Part shown: positions 1-12,836 of the stretch, in pieces | Numbering within the stretch: the stretch's first letter is position 1 | How the letters are laid out: the number at the start of each line of letters is the position of its first letter | Source: Cycas panzhihuaensis | Lineage: Eukaryota; Cycadophyta | Direction: 5' to 3' | DNA: 64,000 nucleotides | NCBI GenBank assembly: GCA_023213395.1 | Contig: CM041465.1 | Span: 196,609,741 to 196,673,740, forward strand | Notes under the pieces: generated by a model | The model's input: only the letters and a program-made list of their open reading frames with translations | What the model was told of the DNA's origin: nothing | The model's database searches: none | Program-made: the position numbers and the translations under genes

Positions 1-1003
1 TAACATTCATAATTCCTAATGCTTCTAAATATTGTTATTCTTAATTAGGGAAAGTTCATAAAATATCTAGCATAGAGATTCTAGCTATAATAGTATGTAA
101 TTCATCCATAATAAAGTAGGCTTTACCCTTATCATTATGTAAAAGAATTTGAATAAAATTAAGATGCATTGGGTATATGGGAAATTTAGGAAGGATAGAT
201 TAATTAATATTTTACAATGAAGAACTATCTTCTACTTGTTTTCCTTTATCCTATTTTATTATAGTATGAGGGTTACTCTTATCAATAAAATTAATAATTA
301 TTTTTCTTTTAGTTAAAACTGGCAAACCTTCTTTAGAAGGAACCATTTGCTACTTAATAAGTAAAATGTTATCTTCCTTCAAAGATGAAGGAGGAGGAGA
401 AATAGGTATTATGGGTTGATTGGATGAATCATCATTAAGTTTTTATTATTAAGGTTGTCTCCTTCTATTATTATTATTCTTATGATTAGGAAAGGGAATT
501 TTATAGATGAGTTGATTAAGATTAGACTTGGTTTGGTCTTATTATCATATTTGAAATTTAATTTTTTGTAAAGTCCCATATTTATTATCAAAATAAGACT
601 TTATTCCATGAAGACTTCACTACCCTCTAATATAACTTTTAGGTGGAGGAAAACCTTTTTCAACAATGGTAATATTTTGAGATGATTATTCTTCCTCTTG
701 ATTAGAAATATATTGAGAATTTCCACCCAATTTATGATCCAAATTTTATCAAAATTTTGGAAATGATTTATGCAAAAGTGTATAATAGAGTAATATATAA
801 TTACAATCATACGATTAATCAAGTATATAATTAATATACTAAATGAATAAGGGCACAAGAGCCAATTATGCATACACTATATGTACATCATGTTTAATAT
901 GAAAAGCCCATGAATAGGGAAAACCATCTCCAAATCTTTATAAGATATTATAGTAAGAAGAATAATCAATGAACCACATGGTAAATCACACTATCCTCAT
1001 AAG
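1..1003 (-). pseudogene. Tat-1: Ty3/gypsy gag-protease remnant
   Basis: This decayed minus-strand coding stretch reaches the left edge. Near positions 1-118 one minus frame reads ISMLDIL, a stop, TFPN and then LEALGIM. This parallels the block GMSMMDILRSF...LLEALGLVD just before the protease of Tat-3 (about 29370-29441). Further upstream (410-870) are lysine- and proline-rich fragments in shifting frames, as expected of the spacer after gag in Tat elements. Frameshifts and stops make it non-functional. No LTR of this element lies in the window; Copia-1 begins at its right-hand side. The assignment rests on one short block, so it is tentative. Confidence 0.45.
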
Positions 1004-1126
1004 TGAAGGTTATTTAAGAGTAAAATGCATATAAAAGAAGATGATAAGAGACAAAATATGCCAAGAATATGGGTGGTGTTGATGAATATTATGATCATTA
1101 GACCCCATAGATAAATAGGAAAGACT

Positions 1127-1331
1127 TGATAAATTTAAAGAATAAGAATTCATTGATTAGTCGAGAGATAATCTCTTAATAAATACAAAGAGATTAAGTA
1201 ATTGCTTACCATATGTAAACCACTTGTTAGTATTACATGAAGGAGGGATTACCATATAACCCTTATTAATGATCTTAAAGATACATAGCATAAGGTTACA
1301 TCAATGTCCTAGATAAAACATTATTCTAACA
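1127..1331 (-). repeat. Copia-2 3' LTR
   Basis: 205 bp. On the element strand it starts TGTTAGAATAAT and ends TTTATCA. It is directly preceded, on the element strand, by the polypurine tract at 1332-1340. It pairs with 6099-6303 along its full length without length change. Confidence 0.92.
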
Positions 1332-1340
1332 CCCTCTCTT
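1332..1340 (-). other. Copia-2 polypurine tract
   Basis: The minus strand reads AAGAGAGGG immediately before the TG of the 3' LTR, the position where plus-strand DNA synthesis is primed. Confidence 0.8.
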
Positions 1341-4300
1341 AATGTTTTATCTATCTTAAACCAAGATTATCTCTAAGAAACTAAAATTTATCTTGTTGAG
1401 ATGGTTGGTTAAGGTATTTACAATTTGTTCATTAGTTGTATAATATATCAACTCTATTTCTTTGCTTAAAACCTTTTCTCTTATGAAGTGATGATATACT
1501 TCTATATGCTTGGTTCTAGCATGAAAATTTAGATTCCTTGTCATCTTTATTATATTTTGATTATTACAATAAAGAGTGGTTGGACCATTTTATTTGCATT
1601 TCAAATCTATTAGTAATTGTCTCAACCATATTGCTTCATAAGATGCACTTATTGCTAATTTGTATTTAGACTTTATAGAAGATAAAGCAATAGTTGGTTA
1701 CTTTTTACTAATCTAAGACATTATTTCTGAACCAAAAAAGAATCCATATCTTATAGTTAATTTTATGTCTTCTCTATCTCCCACCAAATCAGAATCATTA
1801 TATCTAATTAGTCATATTATATTTATTTTGGCATAGGTTAATCCTAAAGCAGAAGCAACTTTTAGATACCTAAGTATTCTCTTTGTTACACTCAAATGTG
1901 ATACTTTTTTATTCTATACGTATTTGGAGATCACGCCCATAGAATATGAGATCTTAGGTCTAGTGGTAGTAAGATAAATTACGTTACCAACTAGTTATCT
2001 ATATAAGATTATATTAAATAGTGTTCCTTCTACATCTTGAATTAGAATACATCATATTTTCATTAGTATTGCACAGTTGTTATAATATTTTATTTTGAAT
2101 TTTTTTAATAGATTCCTAGTGTATCTGGTTTGTAATATGAAATTTGAATCCTTCTTCTACTTTACTTTTATACCAAGATAATAATTTAGAAGTCCCAAGT
2201 TAATCATTTCAAATCCTTTTTCTAGTTGAGTTTTTGTAACTATAATAGATTCTGTATCACTTCTTGTAAGAATTATGTCATCTATGTATACAATAATTAT
2301 GGTAATCAAACCTTTGTTGGCTTTTACATATAAAATAGGATCTGGCTCACATCTTTGGAAGCTATTTTGAATGAGGTATTTATGTAATTTAGCATATTAA
2401 GCTCTTGTAGCTTACTTTAGTATATATAAGACCTTTTCTAGTTTGTAAATAAAATGTTCTTAGCTAGTTTGTATGTATTCATCTAGATGTTTCATATACA
2501 CTTCTTCTTTTATATCTCTATTTAGAAAGGCACTTTTTACATCAAGTTGGAATATCTTCCACTTTTATTGTGCTTTTAAAGTGATAATAATTCTCATAGT
2601 ATTTTATTTTGCTACTAGAGAGAAGGTTTTATCATAATCGATTCCTATAGTTTGGGTGTACCCTTTGGCAACTAATCTTGCTTTGTATTTTTCTATTCCT
2701 CCATCAAAATTTTCTTTTACTTTATACACCCATTTGTAATTGATAACTAGCTTACTGATAGGTGGTTCAACTAATTCCTATATTTTCTTTTTAGAAATAG
2801 TTTCCATTTTTTAATTCCTTGCTCCCTTCCATTCATTATGTTAGCTTACGTCCTTATATGTTTAAGGTTTAGTTAATCAAAATAGTTCCTAATGCTTCTA
2901 AGACCTGGTTCTATGATCAAACATATCACCTTTTACCTCTTTAATACTTTTAAGATACCATTTTGGTACCTTTTTAAAAGAATTTATCCTAATTCCCTCT
3001 TCTACTTCTAATAGACTTTATTGGTGAATATGACTTGTTTCTCTGATAAGTGAGAAAATCTTTTTAAAATATTCTTCTTTAGTTTTTATGTCTCTAGATG
3101 TAATCCTAGAAACTTATTTAGATGAGGGAATAGTCATGGGGGCCTTTTTAGAGACATTTCAATTTCATGATGTGTCTTTTGATTTCTTTCAATGTCTTAT
3201 TCATTAAAAATAATATCTCTACTTATATAGGCCTTATTTGTTTTAGGGTCTATCCATTTATATGCCTTAAAATTTTTATTATAACTAATCATTATGTATT
3301 ATATACTTTCATCATTTTCTTATTAGGACTGTGAATAAAAGTTTGACACCCAAAAAATTTGAGATTACTTACATCAAGCTTATATCTTGACCATACTTCT
3401 TCAAGAGTTATTTTATTCAATTCTTGAGTTAGACTCCTACTTATTAAATAGACTATGGCATTCATTGTTTTAGCCTAATATGATTTTAGAACTTGTTTAT
3501 CATGTATCAAGCTTTAAGCCATTTCCATGACGGTTCTGTTCATATATTTTTCCACATAATTTGATTGAGGTATATATGGTGTGGTTACTTGTTGGTGTAT
3601 TCCATGGGTTTTAGAAAAGAATTAAAATTATTTTGATATGTATTCTCTTCCACCATCAGACCAAATGTACTTTACTTTACTGCCACTTTCCAACTCTACT
3701 TCGACCTTAAATTCTTTGAATTTATTAAATATTTTTTATTTGTTGTAAAGAAAATACATCCACACTCTAAAAAAATCATTAATAAAAATATCTAACTCCA
3801 TTAAGTGAGCTTAGAGTAATGGGTCCACAAAGATTTGAATGCACTAGCTCTAATTTATTTTATGCTCACCACACACTTTTTTGAAATGGGAATCTTTGTT
3901 TTTCTAATAAATAATTTTTACAAATAAAAGAATGAAATGATATATCTAAAAGGCCATCAACCATGTTAGAATTTTTTAAATTCTAATATATAAATTGAGA
4001 TATGTCCATGCTTTAAATGCTAGAGTTTGTTATTATTGATACTAAAAATAGAAAAGGACTATACATCAACATTTAGAATGATAGAGATGGGGATAGAAAG
4101 TAATTTATAAAGATCATTACTTTATATGCCTTTTTCTATTACTATCACTCCTTTCTTTATATCTAAAACATGATAGGATCTATTCTCATAAAAAATAATT
4201 CTTAATGTTTTCTTTCCAAGTAGAGAGATGGATAGTAAATTTTTCTTTAAACCTAAAATGAAGATAATATTATTAATTTCTAATATTTTTCCTTTTATTT

Positions 4301-5430
4301 CAATTACTATCACCCCAATACTTTTAATATGAAGAGGGTATGTATTACCTAATTCCACTAATTTATTAAGAGAATATAGTTTTAAGGATTAAAACTATTC
4401 TCTCTATCCTATCATGTTGTTGGAGGCTCTAGATTCAATATACAAGACATCTTCATCTCTAATGCTTACAGCGAGTTTAACTATAAAGGCAGTCTCTTCT
4501 TCTTCTTCTTTGAAACTACTCTATTCTTTGTTGTAATTTCCATAGGGTTACTTCCATCTTTGGATCTCTACACACCTTTGAGTACATTAATAAGGATAAT
4601 ATCCTTCCTAACCATAATGTTAGTAAACATCAAACTCTTGATAGTTACGGGAAAAATATCTAGGTCTTCTACAATTAAAGCTGACCCTAGAATATCTTAG
4701 AGGAATTGATCTCCCTTCCCCTCTCCTTTCTTACAATCTTCCTCTCATCTAATATTTGGTGTTAGGGGTTCAACTACAACCTCTAAAGGAATACTGTCCT
4801 CATCCTTTATTTCCTAAATTAAGTCTAGATAATAAATCTTCTTTAATTTTAGATTCTTCCTTGTAGCTTTTGTTTCTTTATTCTTGTCTCAATAGAAGAT
4901 CAGTCAAAGTCTTAAGAGTCTTTGTTACTATTTAATTATTATTGGTTATTATATTCACCATATTATAAAATGACTTTAGAATTTTATTAATAATTATTTG
5001 TACAAGTTCCAAGTCTAAAATATTTTCTCCAACACTAACTAAGTCATTTTTTATGGATATAACCTTATGAATAAATTTAGAAACACGTTCGCTTTCTTTC
5101 ATATGAAATACTACTATTTTGGATTCTTTTTTTTTATTGTAGAGATTTGTATATACCTTCCAGATTTCTTTAGAGGAGTTTATTCCTTTAATGTATAATA
5201 GCAAAGAATTAGAAATTGATAATTTTAGTATTATTACACCAAAATTATTCCTTTCATCCCAACCAACTTAATTAACAATATTAGTTAGCCTTTTCTTTTT
5301 CCTAATAGCAATGTCTCAAGTATTTTTTGCCCTTAAAATACTCATTTTTTATCTTCTATACATGATAATTTAATGCAGTGAGCTTGTCTTATTCACTTAA
5401 AGCTAGAATAGAAGAGGCCATCTTTAAAAC
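1341..5430 (-). pseudogene. Copia-2 gag-pol polyprotein, decayed
   Basis: Read in the minus direction. Gag lies around 4800-5430 (open stretch 4932-5204 with a YTNLYNKKKESKIVVFHM-like gag block). The protease to pre-integrase segment is at 3900-4560 (4122-4358 includes IIFILGLKKNLLSISLL, the copia pre-integrase signature). Integrase spans about 3000-3900 and reverse transcriptase about 1900-2950, with the catalytic box YIDD at 2277-2288 followed by TQLEKGFEMINLG...YYLGIK. RNase H ends at 1356-1544 with ARTKHIEVYHHFIREKVL. The many stops and shifts exclude a functional polyprotein, but no domain is clearly deleted. Confidence 0.85.
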
Positions 5431-6080
5431 TAAGAATAAATATCAACAACAAATGCAATAATACCTGAGACAAAATGACCATATAACTATACAAAAATGT
5501 AGGTGTATGGAATGGGATAAAACTAGGTGAAAATAAAACCTATTAAGCCATAGATTTTGAATATGTAAAAATTTATAAGAGATCTTAATTAATTTTCTTA
5601 GAATCTGCCTCGAAAATAAAATCATGTGGCTAGGGTTTTCTAAGAAATTTACTTATAACTCATTAAATCTATTGTTAAATTATTTGAAATTATATGAAAA
5701 ATACTTATTATAACCAAAGGAAAATTTTTAGATAGAAGATACCTAGATTTATTGAGAGATTTATGTGAAATCTCTAGATTCTCCTCCAAACATGTGTGGG
5801 ACTAAGAAATAAGTAAAACACCTTAAAAATAGATGAATCTTAAAATGCACCTTTCGAGAAAAGTGATATACTCCTCCAAATTATTCTATTGGCTAAATTT
5901 CAATAAATTCTAAGTAGGTTAAGATTTATAGGTCTATATAGGTTTGTAATCAACCTGTACATGTTTATACACTTCTATAATGTGATAAAACACCTTATTC
6001 TTCAATGCCTCCTTCAAAATATAGTGAATGATAGTGATCGCTAGATTTATTCTAGTCTTTTTCTTAGAAACCCTATTAGG

Positions 6081-6098
6081 ACTCCTGCTCTAATACCA
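6081..6098 (-). other. Copia-2 primer-binding site
   Basis: The minus strand reads TGGTATTAGAGCAGGAGT directly after the 5' LTR. The plant initiator tRNA-Met site usually begins TGGTATCAGAGC, so one transition (C to T) is visible in the first 12 bases. Confidence 0.85.
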
Positions 6099-6303
6099 TG
6101 ATAAATTTGGATAATGAGAATTCATTGATTAGTCAAAAGATAGTCTCTCGATAAATACAAAGAGATTAAGTAATCACTTACCACATGTAAGCCACTTGTT
6201 AGTTTTATATGAAGGATGGGTTGCCTTATAATCCTCATTAATGACCCTAGAGATGCACAACATAAGGTTACATGAATATCCTAGATAAGATATTATTCTA
6301 ACA
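6099..6303 (-). repeat. Copia-2 5' LTR
   Basis: 205 bp with the same ends as the 3' LTR. The primer-binding site follows it directly on the element strand. Bases 6304-6308 repeat the target site AGACT found at 1122-1126. Confidence 0.92.
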
Positions 6304-6439
6304 AGACTTTGGGTATATGCCTCAAAGTCCATTATTGCTTGGTATTGAATAATGCCATAAAATATGCCATTATAATCTAACATATTAATATTTAGATAAT
6401 GGTCCTAATATAAGTATTATCCCAATATTTCTTTCCTAT

Positions 6440-7130
6440 AATGTCCATTTTGAGAAACTTTAAACTTATCTTTGAAATAACTAAATTTTATTTTATTGAG
6501 TGCCTTTGTGAGGATGTTTGCCACCTAATCTTCTATGCTACAATAGACCAACTCTAACTCACCCTACTGTACTAACTCTTTGATGAAGTGATATTGTGTT
6601 TCAATGTGCCTATTCATGCCATAAAATACTAGATTTTTTATCATTTAAATTGTACTTTGATTATTATAAAATAATTGTGTAGGTCCAATTTGTTCCTCTT
6701 ATAAATCTTAAAGTAATTTCCTAAGTTAAACTATCTCATAAGCTCCTATTACAGCTAACTTGTACTCTAATTTTATTGTAAAAAGGGATATTGTTGCCTA
6801 TTTCTTTGAAATACATGCTACCGTTGTTGAACCCAAACTAAATGCATAACTTGAAGTAGAATTCTTGTCACCTACAAAACCAATATACTTTGAGTCTATA
6901 TAGCTAGTCAACTTGTAATCCTCCAATAACCTATAATGTAGTCCATACATAATAGTACCTCTGAAATACTTAAAATATTTTTTAGCTACTTTCCAATGCT
7001 TTACCTTAGGCTTATGTATAAACCTAGAAACTACACTGACTATATACATAATGTTTAGTTGAGTTGAAGTTAAGTACATAATTCTCCCAATCTTATACCC
7101 ATATCTAACCTTTAGTTTTCTCTTACACAT
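6440..7130 (-). pseudogene. Copia-1 reverse transcriptase C-terminus and RNase H
   Basis: The open stretch 6798-7130 reads KIGRIMYLTSTQLNIMYIV, then VSRFIHKPKVKHWKVAKK and SYIDSKYIGFVGDKNSTSSY. This is the copia pattern (YLTxTRPDI, VSRFM, HWxxAKR, YTDSDWAG, RKSTSGY) at the junction of reverse transcriptase and RNase H. The rest of RNase H continues toward 6440 in broken frames. The catalytic core of the reverse transcriptase, gag and integrase are absent. Closest relative in the window: Copia-7. Confidence 0.75.
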
Positions 7131-7199
7131 CCTTATGAGTAGGATTCACATTTAGTTACTTCTACATTTGGCTATACTCACATCCTATTATAAGAGCTT

Positions 7200-7534
7200 G
7201 TTGGATAGGTGCTCCTACCTATGCATTTCACTTAAGTACAAATACTAATGACTATGCTTAAGTCTATCAGAATTATTCTACATTCATCCCACAATAACCC
7301 TCCTCTCATATATTAACTATAAGAGGAACCCCTTCCCTAAGAGGTTCTTATTTGTAGTCTTATCCCTTTCATTCCTAAATTACCTAAGTTTAGTAGGGAA
7401 CCTAAGTAGGATCCTTTAAGTCATGGCAAAGCTTATATTTTGACTTATGCTTATTACATGCCCAATGATCATTTGTTGATGAATCTTTTCCTAAGGGCAT
7501 TATAAGGAAATGCACTTAAGTGGTTTTACTAGTT
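7200..7534 (+). pseudogene. Tat-2 gag remnant
   Basis: From 7371 the plus strand reads IPKLPKFSREPK, stop, DPLSHGKAY, then YYMPNDHLLMNLFLRAL, stop, GNALKWFY. This matches the Ty3/gypsy capsid pattern (PKFDGxxDPxxHxxxF ... FxxSLxGxALxWF). Compare Tat-3 gag, where IPKFDGTLSQDPTERVRSF occupies the same place. The frame from 7371 to 7534 is continuous apart from stops; upstream fragments (STNTNDYA, IRGTPSLRGSYL) suggest further gag N-terminus. Confidence 0.65.
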
Positions 7535-8898
7535 ACCCTAAGCTTTAGTCTTCTTGTTCCATCAATTGACATATATATTTGTAAGTGAATTTGATGTCAT
7601 CTATCCTTTTGGGATGGAAGGGAAATCCCTTTATGTGCTCAAGTAGGAAGATAATGAATCCAAAATGGAATCTCATAAGTGTATCATGGATCTTGATGAT
7701 GTGTGTCAGGCTCTTATTTTTGAAGAGTTACTCTTATAAATCTATAAGTTTTCCTTACAATGAACTCATGACTGTACAACTTTATATCCATTAACAACTC
7801 ACTAGGTAGAGCCAACACAAAGTGATAATTCCAAGTACAATGCAATACATAATGGGATTAAGTCTTATAATTAAGTCATTACCTTAAAATTTAAACCTAG
7901 GAGGTCAAGTTAAGGTAGAACATCTCTATTTTATCCCTAAATGCTTAACATCTTGGATACTTGATCTTAGTTTCATCTCAAGAATATAAAAGCATTTTGT
8001 AGTAGACAGGGTTAATTATCTAATCAATTCATATCACTAGCCACCTTACATCACAGTAGAGTGCAGAGATGTCGATTGTGACTAGCCTCATAAGTAGCTT
8101 TCTTGTTAGCCCTACTGTGCATTCTTGAAAACCTATCTTGGAATCACCCCCAACATATACTCTTATAATAGGGATGCAGGCTCTTATTCTTCTCAGTTAT
8201 CTATATTCTATTCTTGATTTAGAGCTACTTATGGAGACTTATAGCAATGTCTTAAGATAGATTGATAAGTTTCCTCTCAAGCATGATTATGATACTTACC
8301 TTGATGAGGTTCTAGACCTTCTCATCAAATTCTCTACTAGTTATGACTTGCAGTCACCTCAAGGGTCTTACTTTATTATCTTTAGCTAGTTAGATTAAGA
8401 GAATTGCCCTTTGAAAGATAAAAACCAAAACTATTAAAGGAAGAGATCCAACCTAAATATGATGAGATCAACTTGACTCATCCTACTTTTGATCAATCTA
8501 CTTAAGATGCTTCTTCTTTAGGGGTTATCCCTAATTCATAGGGTCTATCCCTCAAGTAAGTTAAACTTAATAGTTCTATTGACTTAGTTGTATTTGTACT
8601 TGCTTCATAGTAGGAACTAGGGATAATTCCATAAGTAGTTGCCTTACTGTCTACCACATGCCCACTAAGGCAAGTTAGGGTTATGAAATCTTACTCAAAC
8701 CTCCACATCCCTCATTCAAACATTGAATCTTTTCCCTACTTACTCTTTCCAGGTCTTCCATGGAGTCCTTTCAATAGTGATATAGAGAGTTTCTCTTTGA
8801 ACACTTCTAAGTCTAATATTAATTCCTTAATTTGTGGTCCTAGACATCTACCTTGATTGTATTATAAAGAGGCCTTTTTGGAGGAAGATCCTATTAAG
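7535..8898 (+). other. Tat-2 internal sequence, weakly coding
   Basis: This probably continues gag and the gag-protease spacer. Plus-strand fragments such as LKHDYDTYLDEVLDLLIKF (near 8280) are open over short distances, but I cannot match them to a domain. Nothing else is recognisable up to the Copia-3 LTR. Confidence 0.3.
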
Positions 8899-9216
8899 TG
8901 TTAAAATACACCAAATAGATAGACAAGGCATGGGATTGTTTATATACACAATATAGAATAAGAACATGAGACAATAGATTTAACATGGGAACCCTTTCAG
9001 GAAAACCCATCATAGAAATATATTATCACATTTTAACAAATCTGCATATAATATTATAATGGACTTTGATCTTTATTTATGGATCATAAGTGCCTCACAT
9101 ATTTACAATGTATTACATCTGTCGACCCAATATACATCATAATATTACATCAAGAATATTCACATAATATCTCCACTTTTATACTAGTAAATAAGTGGTA
9201 TAATATCACTCTAATA
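8899..9216 (-). repeat. Copia-3 3' LTR
   Basis: 318 bp. The element strand starts TATTAGAGTGAT (degenerate TG) after the polypurine tract and ends TTAACA. It pairs with 12837-13163 through blocks such as ggatcataagtgc, tttacaatgtattacat and catcataatattacatcaag. Confidence 0.88.
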
Positions 9217-9229
9217 TCCCCTCTTAATG

Positions 9230-10560
9230 TAAGTGTGGGATCTTGAAGTCTTCTCAAGGATTGGTCTATCTCTTCATCCTTGTTAATAGATTCTCCCTCA
9301 AGGATAACCTCACTAAATCCCAAATTTGCATGAACCTTGATAAAATGATCTTTAGTAAGAGCTTTGTGAACACATCCTTGAGTTGATCTTCACTTAGATA
9401 AAACTCAACCTGTATTTTTCCTGACCTAATCTACTTTTAGATGTAATGGTGTTATGTCTTATATATGCATGATTCTTTGGAAATGACTCTAACAATCCCT
9501 AAAACCATATAGTTTCTCTCACACCAATACTAAGTCTATGGTACTTAACCCTTTCCTTGACTAAACTAAGAGGTTGACCCACTTGAACCATGTAAATCTT
9601 CTCTTCAAGTATTTATTAAGGAATGCTAACATCTTGTTCATTTGATATGACTCTCAACTATATGTAGCTACTAAAGTAAGGATCAATTAGACCATAAATA
9701 ACATAGAGATTGGTGAAAATATCTCCTCATAACCAATTACTTCTTTCTATTTGAAATCTTGTGCAACAAGTCTTACTAACTTACAATTGACTAAGTTCCT
9801 AGAGGGAGTTAAGAGAACAAAATTCCACATGTATTACTCTTAGTCTATTATATCTCTCTATTGCAAATATCCTCTTGTTGAAATCATTGGTATCTATCAC
9901 AAGTTTAACTAACATATTAATCCTTGTTCTTCAATCATCCTCTAGGTCTTCAACTATCATACTAGAGTCCTCAATGGTCCTCTTAGTTTGTAATGGAACA
10001 TAAGGTTGTAGTCCATACCTCTTCTTATAACTACTCTTCATCATCACTACTATTAGGTCCTACTTCTATTTCAAACATAATGTTAGGCACACAAACCTTT
10101 ACACCTATTAAATCAAGCTCATAAAGGGAAGGAATAAAGGATAAAACCTATATTCATATGGAATCTCAATATGATATGTCATTAACTCTTTAATTTAACA
10201 TCTAGACTAATCACAGTGCTAGTCCCTCTTCAAATCATATAGTTTGGAAGTTTTATTTTAATCACAAATCCTATATACTCTAATTTCTTGTGATGTTGTT
10301 GCTATGATCTTTAGCTATGATGTGCAATCAGTGTATCAAACAATCAATGGTAGATTTCTAATTGGTCCAACATAATTCAAGGGGGTTATGCCACGAACAA
10401 CCTTAGAAAGGGATTTCATAAAATAACTATCACAATAGCTTCTACTAAAAAATATAGGAGGTAAATCTTTACCATGCACCAAACACCTCTACATTTACAT
10501 TATGGTACCATTCTTCATATGTAATATAATCTTATTAGGGTACACATCACAACCAACTCC
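9230..10560 (-). pseudogene. Copia-3 pol remnant (RNase H, reverse transcriptase fragment, linker)
   Basis: The minus strand retains the RNase H tail near 9240-9400 and a reverse transcriptase N-terminal piece near 9610-9800 that aligns with Copia-6 at about 48430-48640. The integrase-to-reverse-transcriptase linker (about 9850-10000) and weak integrase-like sequence up to about 10560 follow. Stops and shifts are frequent. The absence of a YVDD box and its flanks between RNase H and the N-terminal piece indicates deletion of the catalytic core rather than simple decay. Confidence 0.55.
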
Positions 10561-12836
10561 TATTTTGTACCATGATCAAGGCGAAACTAATTTAAAGGCA
10601 ATATCATAATACACCTTTCTATTCATACTTTAATTTTATCATAAGCATATTATCATATCTATATCAAACTTATTCACATATGCACAACCATTAAACTAGA
10701 ATCCAACATGCAATATATCCCATGTTACTATTTGTTCACCCACCCAAAGTATAATGGTCGACCAAAAATTGATAACCATTTATACAAATAGGCCAATAAA
10801 CAATAATTCTAAACCACTTCACCTTATATATCTAAAGTAAAAATCACTAATATAATTAAATTATACACCAATTTATAATAAATAATCCACACCTTTAATA
10901 ATATATGCAATGATAGAAAACACACTATTTGCATGCCCTATAGCTTAGTATCTCCATAAAACTTGCCCTTTCTATCAATTAATGAATATACACCAATGTT
11001 TATAACTCACCCATTAATCACACCCTCTTATCAATTAGTGATAATCCACTATCATTGATAACTCATCCATTAATAAGACCCTCTTATTAATTAGTGAAAA
11101 ATCACTACCATTGAAAATTCATGACTAATAAACTCTCTCATGTAAACACATGTAAAATAGTTTTACATCGCTAAATAGTCACCAATAAAGAGTGCCTGAT
11201 ACACTTACTTCACCATTGTATTTACACCTTATGCATGCCTCATATTGCCAATGAATCACCAAGACACATCACATAGTCATCATAAACTCAAAGCATGCCT
11301 ACTTTGTACAAAGCACTATATCACATGACAATATCAAGAAGGACTAAATTGTGATTAAAAGTAATTGATACTAAATGATCACTTAATATATTAATGGTAA
11401 TCAATATATCAAAGATCACAATATATCAATATTTTCCAATCTTAATTTACAAATCCTATTCAATGATCAAATATTATTAATACAACTTTCAAACAAAGGG
11501 TAATATGCTTCTTCAAATGACCTCATCAAAAAATGTTCAATATAAATTACTTTTAAAAAGATTATTGAAATATTAAATGTTGAAGGCCATTTGATGCAAT
11601 ATATAATAATAATACATAAAGGAAACTCTAAAATATCTCAAATGGTGATTAATATATAATATTTTAAATGGAAAACTTTATTAAAATATATCAGTGCAAT
11701 TTTGCAAATATATGAAAGGTATTTTAATATTCATCAAAGGGCAATTTAAATAACGATGATTAATACATTCAACTTTATATATCATTTGGTGATTCAAATA
11801 AATAGCATTTGGGTGTTAAATATTTCAATGATGGTGAAATATATTTATCAATGCTACTTCAACAGTGATTAAAATATCAAATAGGACTTCACAAAAAATC
11901 TATGGCAATGAAATATTAAAAGTGGACAATGAATATATATAGTAGGCATATCAAATATTAACCAGGCAAATAAATTTATGAAGGTACCTTTATATATGTG
12001 CATGTGTAGCCTATATATTATTCTTATGACTCACATAAATTCCACAATAAACATTCCTTCCTATGATCTCTATGAATCTCTTGCAACAATATTTGCGACT
12101 TTGAAGATCTATCTCTCAATGTGTGGGCTCATCTAGTGATCATGGCATTTCTCAGTAATTGTTTGGGTCTCTACTAATTGAGGTATATTTCTCTAATGGT
12201 TGCTATGTTCTACATTTAACATGGATGGGTGAACTTGACTCCATTGTGTCTATGCCTATGACTTCAATGATAATGCAATCTACATTTACAATGCCCAATA
12301 AATCATCCTTAATCACCTTTGAAATCCATAATTTGGTTGTAGACAAACTAGTGAGTGTCTCATATCCTTTGAACCATTCCCACAACTACATATTATGTCT
12401 CTCATAATCTTAGACTAATAGAGGCATCTCTATATTCTATGTAAGTCTTTTTCTATAGAACTCAGTGGAACCTCAAATAAGTAGATATGGCACCTTCATA
12501 AGATCCAAAACAAATATCAATGGCTAGAAACTAAGTAAGCAGGGGCTACATATTCGAAAATAGGGGGTACTAGTCTTTGCTTCATACCCAAACACATACA
12601 TAGAATAAAATAACACCTTCTACTCCTCTACACACCTCCTAAGACAAATGAATCCCTATAAAACAAATAACATAAGGCTTTAGGATTTATATGTGATCAT
12701 TGCACCATTGTAGATATTCTTTCAATTGTCAAATAAGATAATCCTTAAAGGGTGAGCCAACATTACTTGGCAACCAATGATCAAACACTATGCCTAACAT
12801 TCAATTAGTTGTATATGATCATCTACTCTAATACCA
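10560..12836. other. Copia-3 internal region without recognisable coding
   Basis: Very AT-rich. It should correspond to protease, gag and leader, but I cannot read a gag domain here. A three-copy tandem repeat sits at 10973-11138. Sequence from 12060 to 12410 has higher complexity and may be a gag remnant, without a motif I can name. Confidence 0.3.
10973..11138. repeat. Tandem repeat, 56-bp unit, three copies
   Basis: Copies lie at 10973-11028, 11029-11084 and 11085-11138. Each begins TAT(C/T)AATTA(A/G)TGA, and the first two end CCCTCT. The third copy is the most diverged and is 54 bp long. It lies inside Copia-3. Confidence 0.75.

Larger units (their letters stand above)
1127..6303 (-). 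mobile_element. Copia-2: structurally complete Ty1/copia element
   Basis: This 5,177-bp element has all structural parts: two 205-bp LTRs (1127-1331, 6099-6303) starting TG and ending CA on the element strand; a primer-binding site at 6081-6098 (TGGTATTAGAGC, near-complementary to initiator tRNA-Met); a polypurine tract at 1332-1340 (AAGAGAGGG); and a perfect 5-bp target duplication AGACT at 1122-1126 and 6304-6308. It lies inside the 3' LTR of Copia-1. I counted about 31 differences over 205 bp between the LTRs (about 15%), mostly transitions, so the insertion is old. Domain order on the minus strand is gag, protease/pre-integrase, integrase, reverse transcriptase, RNase H, as in copia. All coding parts carry stops. 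Confidence 0.92.
1004..7133 (-). mobile_element. Copia-1: truncated Ty1/copia element, split by Copia-2
   Basis: Only the 3' part remains. The 3' LTR is in two pieces, about 1004-1126 and 6309-6427, separated by Copia-2. The pieces align with the LTR of Copia-7: shared blocks include ggtgttgatgaata, tagaccccat and ctcaaagtcc in the same order. A polypurine tract (minus strand AGGAAAGAAA, 6428-6437) sits beside the LTR. Inside are RNase H (about 6440-6800) and the C-terminal part of the reverse transcriptase (6798-7130). Coding homology stops near 7133, where Tat-2 gag sequence begins soon after, so the 5' two thirds are missing. The LTR is also shorter than that of Copia-7 because of a deletion. 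Confidence 0.7.
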
